64,000 nt of DNA from Ligustrum vulgare. Lineage: Eukaryota; Streptophyta; Magnoliopsida; Lamiales; Oleaceae. Positions 44,954 through 63,211 of the stretch are shown here, piece by piece (within the stretch, counting starts at the first letter, position 1; every line of letters begins with the position of its first letter). The notes beneath the pieces were generated by a model. The model saw only the letters and a list, made by a program, of their open reading frames with translations. It did no database searches and was not told the origin of the DNA. A program made the translations under genes and the position numbers. The DNA is taken from the NCBI GenBank assembly GCA_963555705.1, contig OY743184.1, positions 25,692,639 to 25,756,638 on the forward strand, in the 5' to 3' direction.

Positions 44954-46349
44954 TATAGATAAAAAGTAGTATGAAAAATTGTAAAATATAATTTTTTAAA
45001 ATTTGTGTGATTGAAAATGAATTTCAAAAAAAATGATTCTTGAAAAATCAATTCCATATGAGTAAGTGATAAAATATTATGTCTTGTGGGTTAAACAACC
45101 GTGTCACTTTTATGAATCGAGATGCATAGATGATTTCTTAGTAAATAAAGTTAAATATATTTACGATATACATTCGTTAAAATTTAATAAAAAATGACAT
45201 TTCTTGTTGCTTAATTTGCTACATTTATTTAAATATATGACCACATCTGTTTAATTTGTAATATTAAAGTAAATATGAAATGAAATATTTGTTAATAAAT
45301 TTAAATATCAAATATTGTAATTAGATAGTTGGTACCAATTCTAATAGTACTATTCAGATAGTGATAAATTATTTGTAATAATATAGAAATTATATTTTGA
45401 AAATATTAATTACATTAATAATCATTAAAATTGAATAGTTATGCAAATGAGCTTAAAAAAAAAAAAAAAACCTTATAATCTACATATAATTTTTTTTTTA
45501 AAAAAATTATACTTTTCAGCAGCTCATTGTACCAAACAAGTGCTTAAGTATACATTCTCCACAAAATCATTATTATTAAACTCATTTTGTAGATAATGAG
45601 GGCTTAAACAAGGAGTAAATATGCTCACGAATGAAAAACGTATAATATATAAAGAGATAGTACTTCCGAAAAACATGTATTGACTCATTTTCTTTTCTAA
45701 AACACATTTTCTAAAATGATAATTAGTATTATTAATTCACTATTTATTATTTATTTTGAACAAAATTCAGATTTAAATTAATCCAATTGAATGTAGATTT
45801 TTAATAGCTGCAATTTTCAAGTCCCGAGATTTCTTGGTCTGTCTTCCCCTTTTGAAAATCAATTACAATTTTTTTTTTAAATTCGTAAAAATAAATAAAA
45901 TAAAAATAAAACTTTGTCAATATTACATAAATATTTTTATTTAAAATAGAAAATGAAAGAGAATGAAATAAGAACGTTCATCAATCTATTTTTCTTTTTC
46001 TTTTCATTTTAATAAAATTTTAAGCGTATATCACATATATATCTATTTTTTCTACTTATTATAAATTCTATTTAAATGTAATTTTTCTTTTCCATTTGAA
46101 ATTTTAAATCAATTCAAATTACAATATTTAAAGAAATTCCTGAAACGACGAATAGTAAAAAAATTAAAAAAATAATTAAGGTATGTGTAATGTATTTTTG
46201 TAATTAATTATCTTCATTCTTTTCTCATTTCTAATTAAATATTTATTTCATATATTAAAATATAAATTTGATATATGTATACAACAAATAACTGTGCATC
46301 GAAGGATGTAACGCTAGTTTGAAGAACGGTGTGTTCGTCAGCCAAACAT
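44954..46349. other. AT-rich upstream region of helicase gene, no gene
   Basis: Very AT-rich with poly-A/T runs (for example 45454-45471). No exons or element ends recognised. Confidence 0.4.
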
Positions 46350-46383
46350 GCTCAACAAAATATCTGATTCCACCGTCAGCGGC

Positions 46384-46390
46384 TATAAAT
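46384..46390 (+). promoter_or_regulatory. TATA box of helicase gene
   Basis: CTATAAATAG lies in a locally G+C-richer stretch just upstream of a CT-rich leader (about 46415 onward, AACCCTCTC). It is followed by a leader, a probable donor (GACGCG/GTAGGG near 46563) and an acceptor CTGTAG at 47231-47236, implying a 5'-UTR intron of about 0.67 kb before the start codon. Confidence 0.6.
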
Positions 46391-47260
46391 AGACGACCAC
46401 CCACCCAAACTTCAACCCTCTCTTATTAGCCGACGCTTCTGGTTTCTCGGAAGCGGACCTCTTTTCCTTGCACCTATACCTACATATATTGATTTATAGA
46501 GACGGGAGAGGAAAGAGAGGGAGAGCATTTGTGGCCTCACGTTGTTGTTCTTAATCGACGCGGTAGGGTACAATTCTCTACGCAAATCTTCTAATTTCTA
46601 GGGTTTTTTTTCCTTTCCAGATCGGAACGTAAATTTCCATTTATGCATGCGAATTCTATGGACACATCGAAGTAAAGCAAACTAGGGTTTCAGATCAGGA
46701 TTTTTTAGGTCAATTCTTTTGTATGAATATTTTGTGCTTTATTTTGCTTCAGTGCTCTTAATTTTAGTCTTTGTGACGGGAGTCTGTTTTTCTTTTTGAA
46801 TAATGATATGCTTGTTTGAAGAAAAAATGTTATTTCGGTCAATGCTTAATTTTCAGCCATTGAAATTGGAATATTTCTTTTCCTACTTATGTAGGTATTT
46901 GTGCTTGCTATGCATGTATGATTTTATGAGTGAATGAGCTATGGTTATACTTAAAATTTGTTTTGGTGATTTTGTCTCGGGTGAAACCTAAGATATCTGG
47001 GCGCTTGCTACAAAAGTTAGCTCGGCGGATGCACTCAGCTTTCTTTCTGTTTTTTCTTTTCTTATGTATATTGAAGCTATATATGTTCCATGTGTGCCTT
47101 TTGGTCATTCTCTAGTTTATGTTGAGTACTAAATTTACTAGTTCAAGATCTCTTTTCATTCCCCGATGACGTGCCATAAGTAGTTTGACAATTTGTCTTC
47201 TATATTTATATATACTGTTGTTTATTGAAACTGTAGGAAAATTAAGAGGGAACCTTTGAT

Positions 47261-53190
<5,930 letters not shown>

Positions 53191-55060
53191 CGTAGACTAT
53201 GCTGATGGAACTTGTCCCAGTTCTGAAGAGTAACAGTACGAAGGACCGTTGGTGCTGAATGGAATGTTTTAGACTGATTATTGATGAATTTTGTGCTTCT
53301 GATATTTTATTTTTTTCCTTTGTTGTATTCTTTTCCCTTGGAACTTATTTGAATTTTTGGGGGAATTGTAAAATTAGTTTTACATGTCCAAAACAACAAA
53401 CTAAGCTTCCCGTCGTTGTTATGTTAAACCAAAAACTAAGGAATTATTCGCGTCTCAGCCACATGTTTTATGCTATTTTCTAGAAAAAGAGTAAATACAG
53501 AATATGCTTGGATGATATCAAATGTGAGAAGCATAACTAATGACTGTTCCGATTTAGTGCCCATAGTGGGTTTCATAAAATGTCCATTGTGATTGTGATG
53601 TTGTCACGAGTTTTTATATATATATATTTTGAGACACATGATAACATTATATTTACAGTGGGTGTCATAAAATGTGCTTATTGTGAATGTCCATTGTGAT
53701 TTTAATGTTGCGTCTCCAAATATATATTTTGAGACACATGACAATATCATATCCATAGGGAGTGATAAAATGTGCTCACTATGAGCAATAGATCAATTCC
53801 TTAACTAATGATAACCAAATTGTTCTTATTATCCACCCTTTTCGTCTCTTTGATTAATTCAGGAAGAAAATGAAACGGTCGTGGCATTAGGATGACTTGT
53901 TTGATGTTAAAGTAGACTTGGTGTTTTCCATTTATTGGGAGCTTATTGAAATGGACATCTCGTTTGGTAGCCGCGAGTTAGCCTTCCACACAAATGGGTC
54001 AGCAAGCTAATATATTAAGACAAAGGTGCATGTAGTTTGGGGTGCATTCATACCTGTATACAAGACATCATTAGTGTATTATTAAATTAAATGATATAAC
54101 ATTCAATTTAACATGTGATCACGTGACATTATGCTTTCATATTCTATTTCTTTCACCCTGCCTAGTGGTACCATGGAGTATGGAGCATTCGATGTAAGGT
54201 GCGGGTGGTTACTGATTTACGAAAGTTAAGAGAGGGAGGGAACACAATTGAGGAAGTGACGTTAATTGCATCCTTGTGCGTTAGTGGTACGGCTTTTAGT
54301 GACAAATGGTAGTATGAGAAAAAAAAAGAATTTTGCAGTGAAGGGGTATGTATGATTTGATTACCTTTTAATTTAATTTTGAAGTCTCTGAGAATTCCAC
54401 CATTTTGAGGCCGGGAAATTGGCAGTCAAGGTTTTCAGTGTTCTCCTGTAGTGGTGACATGGGAAGTCAATAGATGAAACTTTCCGATGAAGAGAGGTAA
54501 ATTTTAAGATCCTAGCCTTCATAAGGGGTACAAATATGATTTGAGTTATAATGAAATCAAGATTACTGAGTCGTGTAAACGATAAAACTACGACAAATCC
54601 TTCAAAATATGAGGTTGTATTTGATAATCACAACAAACGATTACTAGTGTTTCATTCAAAAGTTTACAAATGGACATAAAAATTTTCAAGGCTGAATCCT
54701 ATAAAGAGTTTATAATTAAGAATATAGATAAACCAGGTTTATCCAAAAGCCTATAATTTAGAATTCTTATTGATTGTTCAAAATTTTCTCAGATTGAATA
54801 AAAATTATACTCACAACTTTGATTTGCAATCAATAGAAATGAGTTGGTTGAAAAGTCAAGATACATTATATCTTAATCTAGTAGAGATTTCATTTTACAA
54901 ATACTTGAAATTTCTTTAGTTCAAAGGAGAGACTGCATTCTAATCAATTCGAGGTTCGATAAGGACATCAATCTTAGATGTAGAATAACGATCACTTTGT
55001 CGGAAAAATTTGGAAGCAAGAAAATTGACGTTTCAAGTATTTATTTATCATTTAATCATT
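53191..55060. other. Helicase 3' UTR and intergenic, no gene
   Basis: 3' UTR to roughly 53.5 kb. Two diverged copies of a roughly 110-bp segment with ATATATATTTTGAGACACATGA occur at about 53565-53680 and 53685-53790. Otherwise nothing recognised. Confidence 0.4.
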
Positions 55061-55067
55061 CCCCCTC

Positions 55068-55215
55068 CGTTTGGCAACACTGTTTGGATTATAAACTGAT
55101 TTATTTATGATTTTGAAGTAAAAAGTAATAGTTGAAAATTGAAGAGAGATAATGTGTGTAATTATAAAGTAGTTTGAGAAATTGTGTAATTTATAAATCG
55201 ATTTATATTCCTAAA
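55068..55215. repeat. PIF-like MITE copy
   Basis: Starts CCTCCGTTTGGCAACACTG, contains ATAAACTGATTTATTTATG, AAAATTGAAGAGAGATAATG and TAATTTATAAATCGATTTAT. Same family as the 163-bp copies but in the opposite orientation; the right terminus is degraded. Confidence 0.5.
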
Positions 55216-55762
55216 AACACAAGTTAACGAACTCATGAATCGCATTGTCATTAGCTCATCTAATGATAGCTTTTGCTGCGTACTCTGAAACTGAGCTATC
55301 AATATTCAATCTCCTAGAAACTGATTGGTTCTTAGGTTAGGTGTGGGTAACCTAGTAAAGAGTTACAAAAATTGTCAAAGAATATTTATGAAATTATCTA
55401 AGGTGTCACCAAAAGAATCTGGTCTGCATTTCTCATCTCAAACCTACAAGTGTTTGTCCCTTAAGCGTCGATACCAAATATCTGAGTGTCGAATCCTAGA
55501 ATTTTACATTTAATATATTATTTTCAATTTCTTCAAGTGTTGCCACATGACCCCCGAGCGTCAATGCCTACAGGTCCTTGGGTTTTCAAGTGTCGAAATC
55601 TGACACGGATACATATTTTCTTTCACTTGAAGCTTGTTCTATTGATGAATCTCATTTATCATGTTATTTTCTAAATATTAATACTATATTTTATTTTATT
55701 TTGCAGGCTCTAAATTTTCTATGTTAAACTGTCATTTCAAATATCTCAGTGTATAAAACAAG

Positions 55763-56387
55763 GGGTAGTTATATGGACACCACTCTTTTTATTATTCACA
55801 CCACATTATATATACACATTTAATAAAATATCAATTTTATATATACACCACATTGCATTTTACATGAATATCCTTCCCTAAATCAAATGAAAAGGTCGAC
55901 TGTACACCACAGTGCATGGTTTGAAGCTCTCCATCGCACTTCCTCATTTTCAAATTCTTACCCATCGCTCTTACTCATTTTAAGATTCTTCAATCTTCAT
56001 CTCATAAAAAAAACAAAATTACATCTATAAACAAGTTGCACAATTAAAACAATTAGCAAGTCACCATAATGTCAGTACTTACACATTCACTGCCATTGCC
56101 AATTGATATGTATAATTGTAGTAATTGATATGTATAATTGTAGTCACCAGACGACTACAGACCTTCCGTCGAATTCTTGCACTTTCGCAGATGGAGTTCA
56201 AAAATCGTACAAACATACACAATTTAGACAATTTAGAATTTTTAATATTTGTGGTGTATATAATAATAAAAATAAGAAAAATTACTATAATAAGGTGGTT
56301 ATTTTAGTCAATTTAATTGTGACTAATTTAGTAAATATGAAAATTGTGGTGTAAATAATAAAAAGAGTGGTGTCCATATAATTACCC
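55763..56387. mobile_element. MULE-type MITE, 625 bp, with 9-bp target duplication
   Basis: Terminal inverted repeats of about 43 bp with two mismatches: left starts GGGTAGTTATATGGACACCA, right (minus strand) GGGTAATTATATGGACACCA, both continuing CTCTTTTTATTATT. Flanked by TAAAACAAG at 55754-55762 and again at 56388-56396, exact 9-bp duplications as made by Mutator-like transposases. The middle has a more complex, gene-like segment (about 55870-56200) and a perfect 22-bp direct repeat AATTGATATGTATAATTGTA at 56101-56144. No transposase. Confidence 0.85.
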
Positions 56388-56480
56388 TAAAACAAGTATC
56401 CATGCAAACAAATTAGTTCAAAACAATTCGCAAATTTAGGTAGTCACAATCAAGTCACATATAATAAGAAATCACTAAAT

Positions 56481-56961
56481 TAGGGATGACAACGAGGCGA
56501 AAAATATTCGTACCCAATAGGGACCAGACTCAAACTGAGCGGGGAATCCTGATAAGGACGGGAATGAGAAAATGTTCTCGATCCGAGAACGGAACGCCCA
56601 CCCACCCAGAACTAACAATTTAATTTAAATAAATAAAAAAGCTCCAAAAATTAATAATAGTCAATACTAAAAAATCTGGTCCAAAATTTCCAATTTCAAG
56701 CCAGCTTATACTCAAAGCCCACATAACCCAATTAAAGATCTAATATTTAATTTCAAAATTAAAATTAAATCAAAATAATTTCAAAAATTTAAAAAATGTT
56801 TATAAATTTAATAACAAACGAGGATGAAAATGAGAATTTTGAACATCTCCGCCCCGTCCTGTCCCCAATATGTTTAAGCGGGGGCGAGGATGGTAAATCT
56901 CAGATGGGGGGATGACGGGGAATGACATTCCCACACTGAAATCGTCCTATTGCCATCCCTA
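56481..56961. mobile_element. Possible hAT-type MITE
   Basis: Left end TAGGGATGACAACGAGGCG; right end on the minus strand TAGGGATGGCAATAGGACG, an imperfect inverted repeat of hAT style, with G-rich subterminal stretches on both sides (GCGGGGAATCCTGATAAGG; GGGGGGATGACGGGGAATG). No 8-bp target duplication could be aligned, so it is either old or mis-bounded. Confidence 0.5.
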
Positions 56962-57032
56962 TACTTGATTGACGGTACTTCAGATGACTTGATAAATATG
57001 TGTGCTAGACTCTCTACATAATCTTAAGCCTT

Positions 57033-57660
57033 TGCTTTGATACTTCTTGTAACGACCCAATTTTTCGACTATATTATTCTTTGTTTTAAGAACTATTGTG
57101 AAATATTTTTAAAATATTTTGTATCATTTCAAGTATTACAAAATACCTTTCACACCGTTCTCTATAAACCTGTAGTGGAAATAATATATTTGCTGATGAT
57201 ACATTAGTTTACTGACGAGTTCCATAACTCAAATGTCGTCACCTAGCACATCATCATCTGAAACTTTGCACCAACTCTTTCAGATTACAGCAACCTGAAA
57301 TGTTAATAAATATGAGATGAGCACACACAACCCAGTGAGCAGAATATGGTGTATAATTGTGCTATTCTTTGTAACAATCAATCAATCAAATATTCATATC
57401 ATATTATTTACAATGATACATTTTGATATATTCTACGTAACAATCAATATTCTTATCATATCAATTATGATACAATTCGATATATTCTGTGCATCATTCA
57501 ATCAACCATTCATATCATATCAGTTACAGTGATGCAGTTCTATTCAATATCATATCAATTACAATGTTATAGTTCGATATATAGTCAACATATTTGCATA
57601 TCAGAAATAATTGACATATCAAAATATTACGTTTTTGAAATCTATATAAAGAGTTAATCA
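57033..57660 (-). repeat. Ty3 LTR end with degenerate primer-binding site
   Basis: On the minus strand an LTR ends GGGTCGTTACA at 57049 and is followed by AGAAGTATCAAAGC, a decayed tRNA-Met-type primer site (TGGTATCAGAGC). The LTR interior to the right carries a degenerate tandem array at about 57370-57600 built on words such as CATATCATATCAATTACAAT. It resembles the solo LTR at 9298-11486 in end sequence and layout. The outer LTR boundary was not found. Confidence 0.5.
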
Positions 57661-58089
57661 TCTAGTTTCATATAAAATTCTCCATCCGAAAAATGGTTGG
57701 CAATAATGAAATTTATGAAAGGTCAAAGTAGGTTTATCAAAACTAAAATTCAAAATATTCAATAACGTTCTACCTTCAAAATTCGTTAGCGATAATTTGG
57801 GAGTCGATCTTACAAACCAATTTCATATTCTCAAAATTCTTCTTGATAATTACATCATAGATATCGAATATTTCCAAAGAATATCGGAAGTGTTCAAACG
57901 TCATCTCAAAAAAAGACGTTTTCAACATTTTTCTTAAATTAGCATTCTGTGACTTTTATCAATTTTATTTATTTCTCAATAACACCTGAAAATTAATTTA
58001 TTTTGTTTTATGACATCATTAATTTCTAGTAGGAATGTCAAAAATTTTTGGGATGATGCACGACAAGGTTTCCAATAGCAAGGTGTATG

Positions 58090-59005
58090 ACCTTTATTAT
58101 TGAAGAGGGTACTAATTATGTCTTCATATGCATGTATTAATCTAGCTTCCTATCCATGAGCGTGATTGTACTAATTGTTTCGAGCTTTCCAAACTAAGAA
58201 TACGTAGAAGGTTAACTTGAGGTGTGAAACCTTGATGGCAAAACTTGTGGTTCGTGATATTTGATATCAGAGCAGGATCACTTGAATGTGCATTGTTGGT
58301 TTTGGAAGATCAACGCCGGGTGTTCTTGCTGAAAAGATGTTGGGCTACGAACTGAATCAACAAGCAAACGAAATTGGTTCGTGATATTTGATATCAGAGC
58401 AGGATCACTTGAATGTGCATTGTTGGTTTTGGAAGATCAACGCCGGGTGTTCTTGCTGAAAAGATGTTGGGCTACGAACTGAATCAACAAGCAAACGAAA
58501 TTGGTGATCAAAACTTTGGGGATGATGGATGAGAAAGGCATCAATTATGCAAATGGGCCTACGTGCTTCTCAATTTTTTTTGTGGAGTGCATATTGCATA
58601 GCACAATAATGGAGAATTTGTTGGTGTTTAGACATAAGTAGTGGTGTTGTGACAATAAACGTATGTGTTGATTCCCTTCTATGAGGGAATGGTGCCATAA
58701 TGTTTCTAGCAATGAGAGAAATGCACGTTGATGCAAAACTTGCTCATAGCTGCGAGAGCGTTTAGTGGATCAGATAGGGATGAAGTAAGCACCGAGAGTG
58801 CTCCTCTTTCCATAAGGCACAAAAAAATCACCACAGGTAGGTGTATGACCTTTATTAACGAAGAATGAACTAATAACATCATCATATGCATATATATTCT
58901 ATGGCTTCCTATCAATGAACTTGCATGTGTGCCATTTATTTTGACCTTGAACGTGTAAGATTGAGAAGAAGACTGACTTGAGGCCTATGATCTGTGATAC
59001 ATGGG
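58090..59005. repeat. Diverged direct repeat pair
   Basis: About 58090-58250 and 58848-59000 share GGTGTATGACCTTTATTA, then TTCATATGCAT/CATCATATGCAT, GGCTTCCTATC-like and ACTTGAGG words. They may be two copies of one element or decayed terminal repeats enclosing the 127-bp duplication. Confidence 0.5.
58250..58503. repeat. Perfect 127-bp tandem duplication
   Basis: 58250-58376 and 58377-58503 appear identical, starting GTTCGTGATATTTGATATCA. Each copy includes TGATATCAGAGCAGG, one base from the tRNA-Met primer-binding site TGGTATCAGAGCAGG, so this may be a duplicated retroelement leader. Confidence 0.9.
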
Positions 59006-60165
59006 ATTGGACATTGAAAGGGGAATATGAATGCAACCATATTTAGATGTGTGCACGTGCACGCACAATTGTGCATGTTTGTGTGACTGAGTAAAAATGA
59101 TGTGATTATGAAATTTTGATACTTGTAAGTTATTGTCAAAGTTGACACATAAGTACATAGAAAATAATTTTTTCATGTGTGCTTGTGTATGTGCTCCCAG
59201 TTGTGTGTGGGTGTGCAGGTTTACCTTTACGTCTGTATAACGATGAAGTGATCATGAAACTTCCACACTAAAAGGTTATTGATAAAGTTTGTGGCGAAGC
59301 TTGAATCCCTAGATGGTTTGAGATTACACAAATAGTTCCATGGGAATGAGAAAGTGATGCTTGGAAAGACGTTAACGCACATCCATTTCAACAATTTTTG
59401 CTACATTTTTTGACGGATTTAGGTGCAATTTAGCATCGTAAGGAGAAGACTGATTTTGAAAATTCTAAAATGTTCAAGGAGTGAAAATGAAAAAGTTTAA
59501 CAACCATAACATTTGAAAATAGCTTGAATGTTGACCCGGAAAAGTTAAAAGATCAAGAGTTGAAAGGTCGAACCTGGATTAAAATTGGGGTCGAACTGAT
59601 TGTAATAAATAAATAAATTATATACCACAAAAATTAACAAAATTAACTTTTCATTTAATTATTTAATATATATAGAAAAAAGCATCTATATTAAATTAAC
59701 CTTGATTAATGATATTGTTTGATCATTCTATTGTTGATGTAAAATTTTCAGACTCCACTCATGAGATATTCCAAACATCAACATGGCAAAAGCTACCCCT
59801 AAATAATGACAAATCTTCAAGCATCTTAGAGCTCATTCAAATAACATTCTCTCTCTCTCTCTCGGAATCCACTTTCATTTTTATCACATTCTTTCAATAA
59901 TTCCTTTTTCTTAATTTCAAATCTAATAGAGGTTTGGTAGCGGCGATGAGGAAAAAAAAGGTGAAAGATTAAAAATTGGAAGCCCACCTAACTCTTATCA
60001 AACTTACTCGTGAGAGTAGGAGACGAAAATACTTCACATCAAATGAAGAACCAAAAACCAAACACTTTCATTTAAGGATCATAACCATGGTACAAAATCT
60101 GAAAATGAATTCAAGGAACACCAAAAATAGAGACAAAGAATAAGGCTCAAACACGATTCGAGATC
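59006..60165. other. No gene identified
   Basis: Low-complexity and decayed sequence, with a CT run at about 59849-59863. No protein recognised. Confidence 0.3.
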
Positions 60166-60167
60166 TC

Positions 60168-60745
60168 TGTCTTAAAAGTACATTTACCCCCTCTTGATCG
60201 TGATACGTGTAACATCAGGGACAAGCTGGTATATTGCAATCACTACCAATACCAGAATGGAAATTGGATTACTATGGATTTTGTCTAAGTTCTACTTCGA
60301 GTATCTAAAGGATTTGATGCTATTTGGGTAATAGTTGATAGACTTGCCAAGTCCGCTCATTTCCTTTCGATAAAGATGACATACAAGATGGAACAGTTAG
60401 AAAACTTGTACATTTATGAAATGTTCGATTACATGGTGTATCATTATCTATCACATCAGATTGTGACCCCAGATTCCTATCTCGATTTTGGTGAGACTTA
60501 CACAAAGAACAGGGAACAAGATTAAACTTCAGTACAACTTTCCATCCACAGATTGATTAAAAAATCCAAACCTTTGAAGACATGCTGAGAAAGCATGCTA
60601 GACTTTGAACAGAGTTGGGATCATTTTATATCTTTGATCAAATTCTCTTACAATAACGGCTATTAGGCCTCAATAGGAATGCCACCTCATGAAGCGTTAT
60701 ACGAAAGAAAATGTGATCCCCATGAGACCGGATAACGCTCACTGA
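60168..60745 (+). pseudogene. Chromovirus-like Ty3 integrase remnant
   Basis: Frames include ITMDFV, then [34 protein letters not shown], later SLIKFSYNNGY, stop, ASIGMPPHEALYERK. This is the plant chromovirus integrase pattern (MDFVxGLP, [41 protein letters not shown]). Multiple stops and shifts; the DNA-binding and chromodomain ends are not recognisable. Confidence 0.8.
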
Positions 60746-60859
60746 TTAACTTTGACATGCTATAGGTTTCTTAAAAGTTGTTGAGAAAATTAGAACTCGA
60801 ATGAAAATAGCTTAAGAAAGCTAGAAGAGTTATGTTGACAAAAGGAGATGATATGATCC

Positions 60860-61376
60860 CGATTGGGAACTCGGAGAATTGATTATTTGAAACACTTGGA
60901 AAATTTCAAATTCAGGTTGCGATGGACGATAACATGAAGACCCGAGCCTCAATATGCAAGAACCTAAGATATATTAAAACTTAGACTCGTTGAGATGCGA
61001 AAACAAGAACCAACATGAGTGAATACCACAAAGGTTGTCCAAATCCTTTGATAAGTTCAATTTTGAACGCCACAAAGATTGTTAATCTTTGATAAGCTTT
61101 GGTTGAACGCCACAAGATGATTAAATCTTGATGAGTTTGAATTTTAAAGGGAACACTCACCTTTAGTATTGAATCACTCAATAAAATGTTTAATATCAAA
61201 AACTTAACTATTACAATGAAGGAAATAACATATAAATAAGCAAAAAGGACCTAAAACTAGTTCTAGCAGCTATAGAGGCACAAAAACCTAGCATAATCAA
61301 CAAATAGAAAAACAAAAAAATTCGCAAAAATCCTAATCGGAACAACCGCGCGATCGTGTGGCTTGTCACTGTTGCA
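60860..61376. other. Repeat-like sequence, no gene
   Basis: Contains two close copies of a TTGAACGCCACAA(AG)GAT-type phrase at about 61061 and 61103, each followed by a CTTTGATAAG/CTTGATGAG-like phrase. Possibly LTR-derived. No coding region. Confidence 0.3.
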
Positions 61377-63043
61377 TGATAAGTGTATTTTATACACTTA
61401 TTTATCTGTCGAAATTAGGATATTATAATGTTTTTCTTGAATAAATTCTTCTTAGTTGTTATTATTGGTCATTATTTCAGGTTTTATCCCAAGAGTCGAG
61501 AAGATGGAAGAATTGAAGCAAATTCATGACAATTGGACGAATATTGAGATAAAAAGAAGAAAAAGGACTAAAGTGTACACTCCCAAAAGTTGAAGACTGG
61601 ATGTACAATTAACTCAAGGACCAACTTATTTTATTTGAAAGAATTGAGAGGTTTAAATGATAATTTATTTGATTTTGGCTTAGGGATAAATTGTGTGTGT
61701 ATATATATATATATAAACATACACATTGCTGAAAAAAAGAGAACAGAGCCGTGAGTTTGGAAGAGTAGGTCAGGCCGTGAGGGGCAGCCGAGTGAATTGA
61801 AAAAGAGAGCAGCCGAGAGTTTACATTGGAGGAAACACAAAGTGGTGGTGCAGCAACATTAATTGAAGAGGTCACATGGCTGAGACTTTCACTGGGGAGA
61901 ATTAAAGCAGCCTACTGGGAATTAACTAGAAGGAGGTGGACGGTTGACTGGATAAAATTAGGAGAAAGGCAGCTCTTGGGTGGAGCTTGAAACCAAAAAA
62001 GGTGCGGCTGAATATAGGAGACAAAGTGGTCGACTGTGTGTGAGTGGAAGAGACATTGTGTGCGACTGGGATTTAAATAAAAAGGGAAGCACGGCTGGTT
62101 GAATTGAGAGGAAGAGGAAGCCACCGAATTTTGTGAAGAAAGTGTGGCTGGTTTGGAGAGAAAAATATACACGGCTGGAATTAATTTCCGAAACAAGGCG
62201 ATGCTAATTCTTCAAAACTTCAAACTTCGGATTTTATTTTCATTATTTATCTCTTTTTCTTCCAAAAACATGCGTAGCTAAATTTTATAATTAGGATTGA
62301 CGATATAGATTTAATGTTTTTAGTTTGATTTTAATTCTCAAGTTGGTGCTTTGATATTCATGTATTGATTTTATTATTGCGTTTAATGCTTGAGTTGCTT
62401 GATCACCAATTCATGAATTAATGGTTGTTTTCATAATCCGAGAGGTGAGTTAACAATTAGATCACGTAATAAAATCCGAAAATTTTCAACAAAAAGATAG
62501 AGATATGAATTTGTGGTTGCATGTGGTCAATTATGAATTCTTAGGAAATTAAATGCATTTAGCTAAGGAAAACTCTGATCCGCTGTAGAGATACGTGGTT
62601 GACTTAGTTAAATAGGCCTAATTTGAACTCGAGAGAGGTAAATTAGATATATGCGTGAATTCGACCAAATACAAATTTAGGAAACAACTTGAGATGAGAA
62701 ATTAAGTTAGAACGTTATTTCGAAATCGTTAGTCCCGATATTCATTCAATTGCTAGAAATCCCACCACTTTGTTTTGTTTCTTGCTTTTATTAATTGCTT
62801 TTAGTTTAATTTTCTATTTTCATTTTAATTGCATTGTTTATTTCATTTATTCTCAATATTGTCGTTTTTGGATTGTTTGGTATTTTATTTTCTTAGTTAA
62901 TTTTTGTTTTTAGTTTAGGAATTCTATTGAATCAAAGTAAATCGATAACGAATAAATAGTCCTCGTGGGATCGACAACCCGGACTCAAAAGTCCATTTTT
63001 ACTACTTGTTGACTATCGTGCACTTGCGATATTTTTACCAACA
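61377..63043 (+). mobile_element. 5' LTR of Athila-like Ty3 element, 1.67 kb
   Basis: TG...CA bounded: begins TGATAAGTGTATTTTATACA and ends TTTTTACCAACA, seven bases before a primer-binding site. It shares its start with the LTR at 12716. A TATATATATATATATA run at about 61697-61712 could serve as promoter. The other LTR lies beyond the window. Confidence 0.8.
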
Positions 63044-63049
63044 AGTTTT

Positions 63050-63067
63050 TGGCGCCATTTCAGGGGA
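63050..63067 (+). other. Primer-binding site, tRNA-Asp type
   Basis: TGGCGCCATTTCAGGGGA against the Athila consensus TGGCGCCGTTGCCGGGGA, complementary to the 3' end of tRNA-Asp. First seven bases are exact, a few mismatches follow. Confidence 0.65.
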
Positions 63068-63211
63068 CTATTTTAATTTGTTATTTATTTATTTTGATTT
63101 TTATTATTCTTAACTTTTACATTTATTTACCTTTAGTTTTTAGCATTTTGATTCATAATAAAAAAAAATAATAATAAAAAAAAACTTTTAAAATTCTATT
63201 CTTTTCCTTTT

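Noticed and set aside
56481..56961. Confident hAT MITE call
   Set aside because: Ends look right, but none of the possible 8-bp flanks match, so it is kept at moderate confidence only.
61609..62196. Minus-strand frames of 69 to 94 codons
   Set aside because: They lie antisense within the 5' LTR and have no domain; chance frames in a G+C-richer patch.
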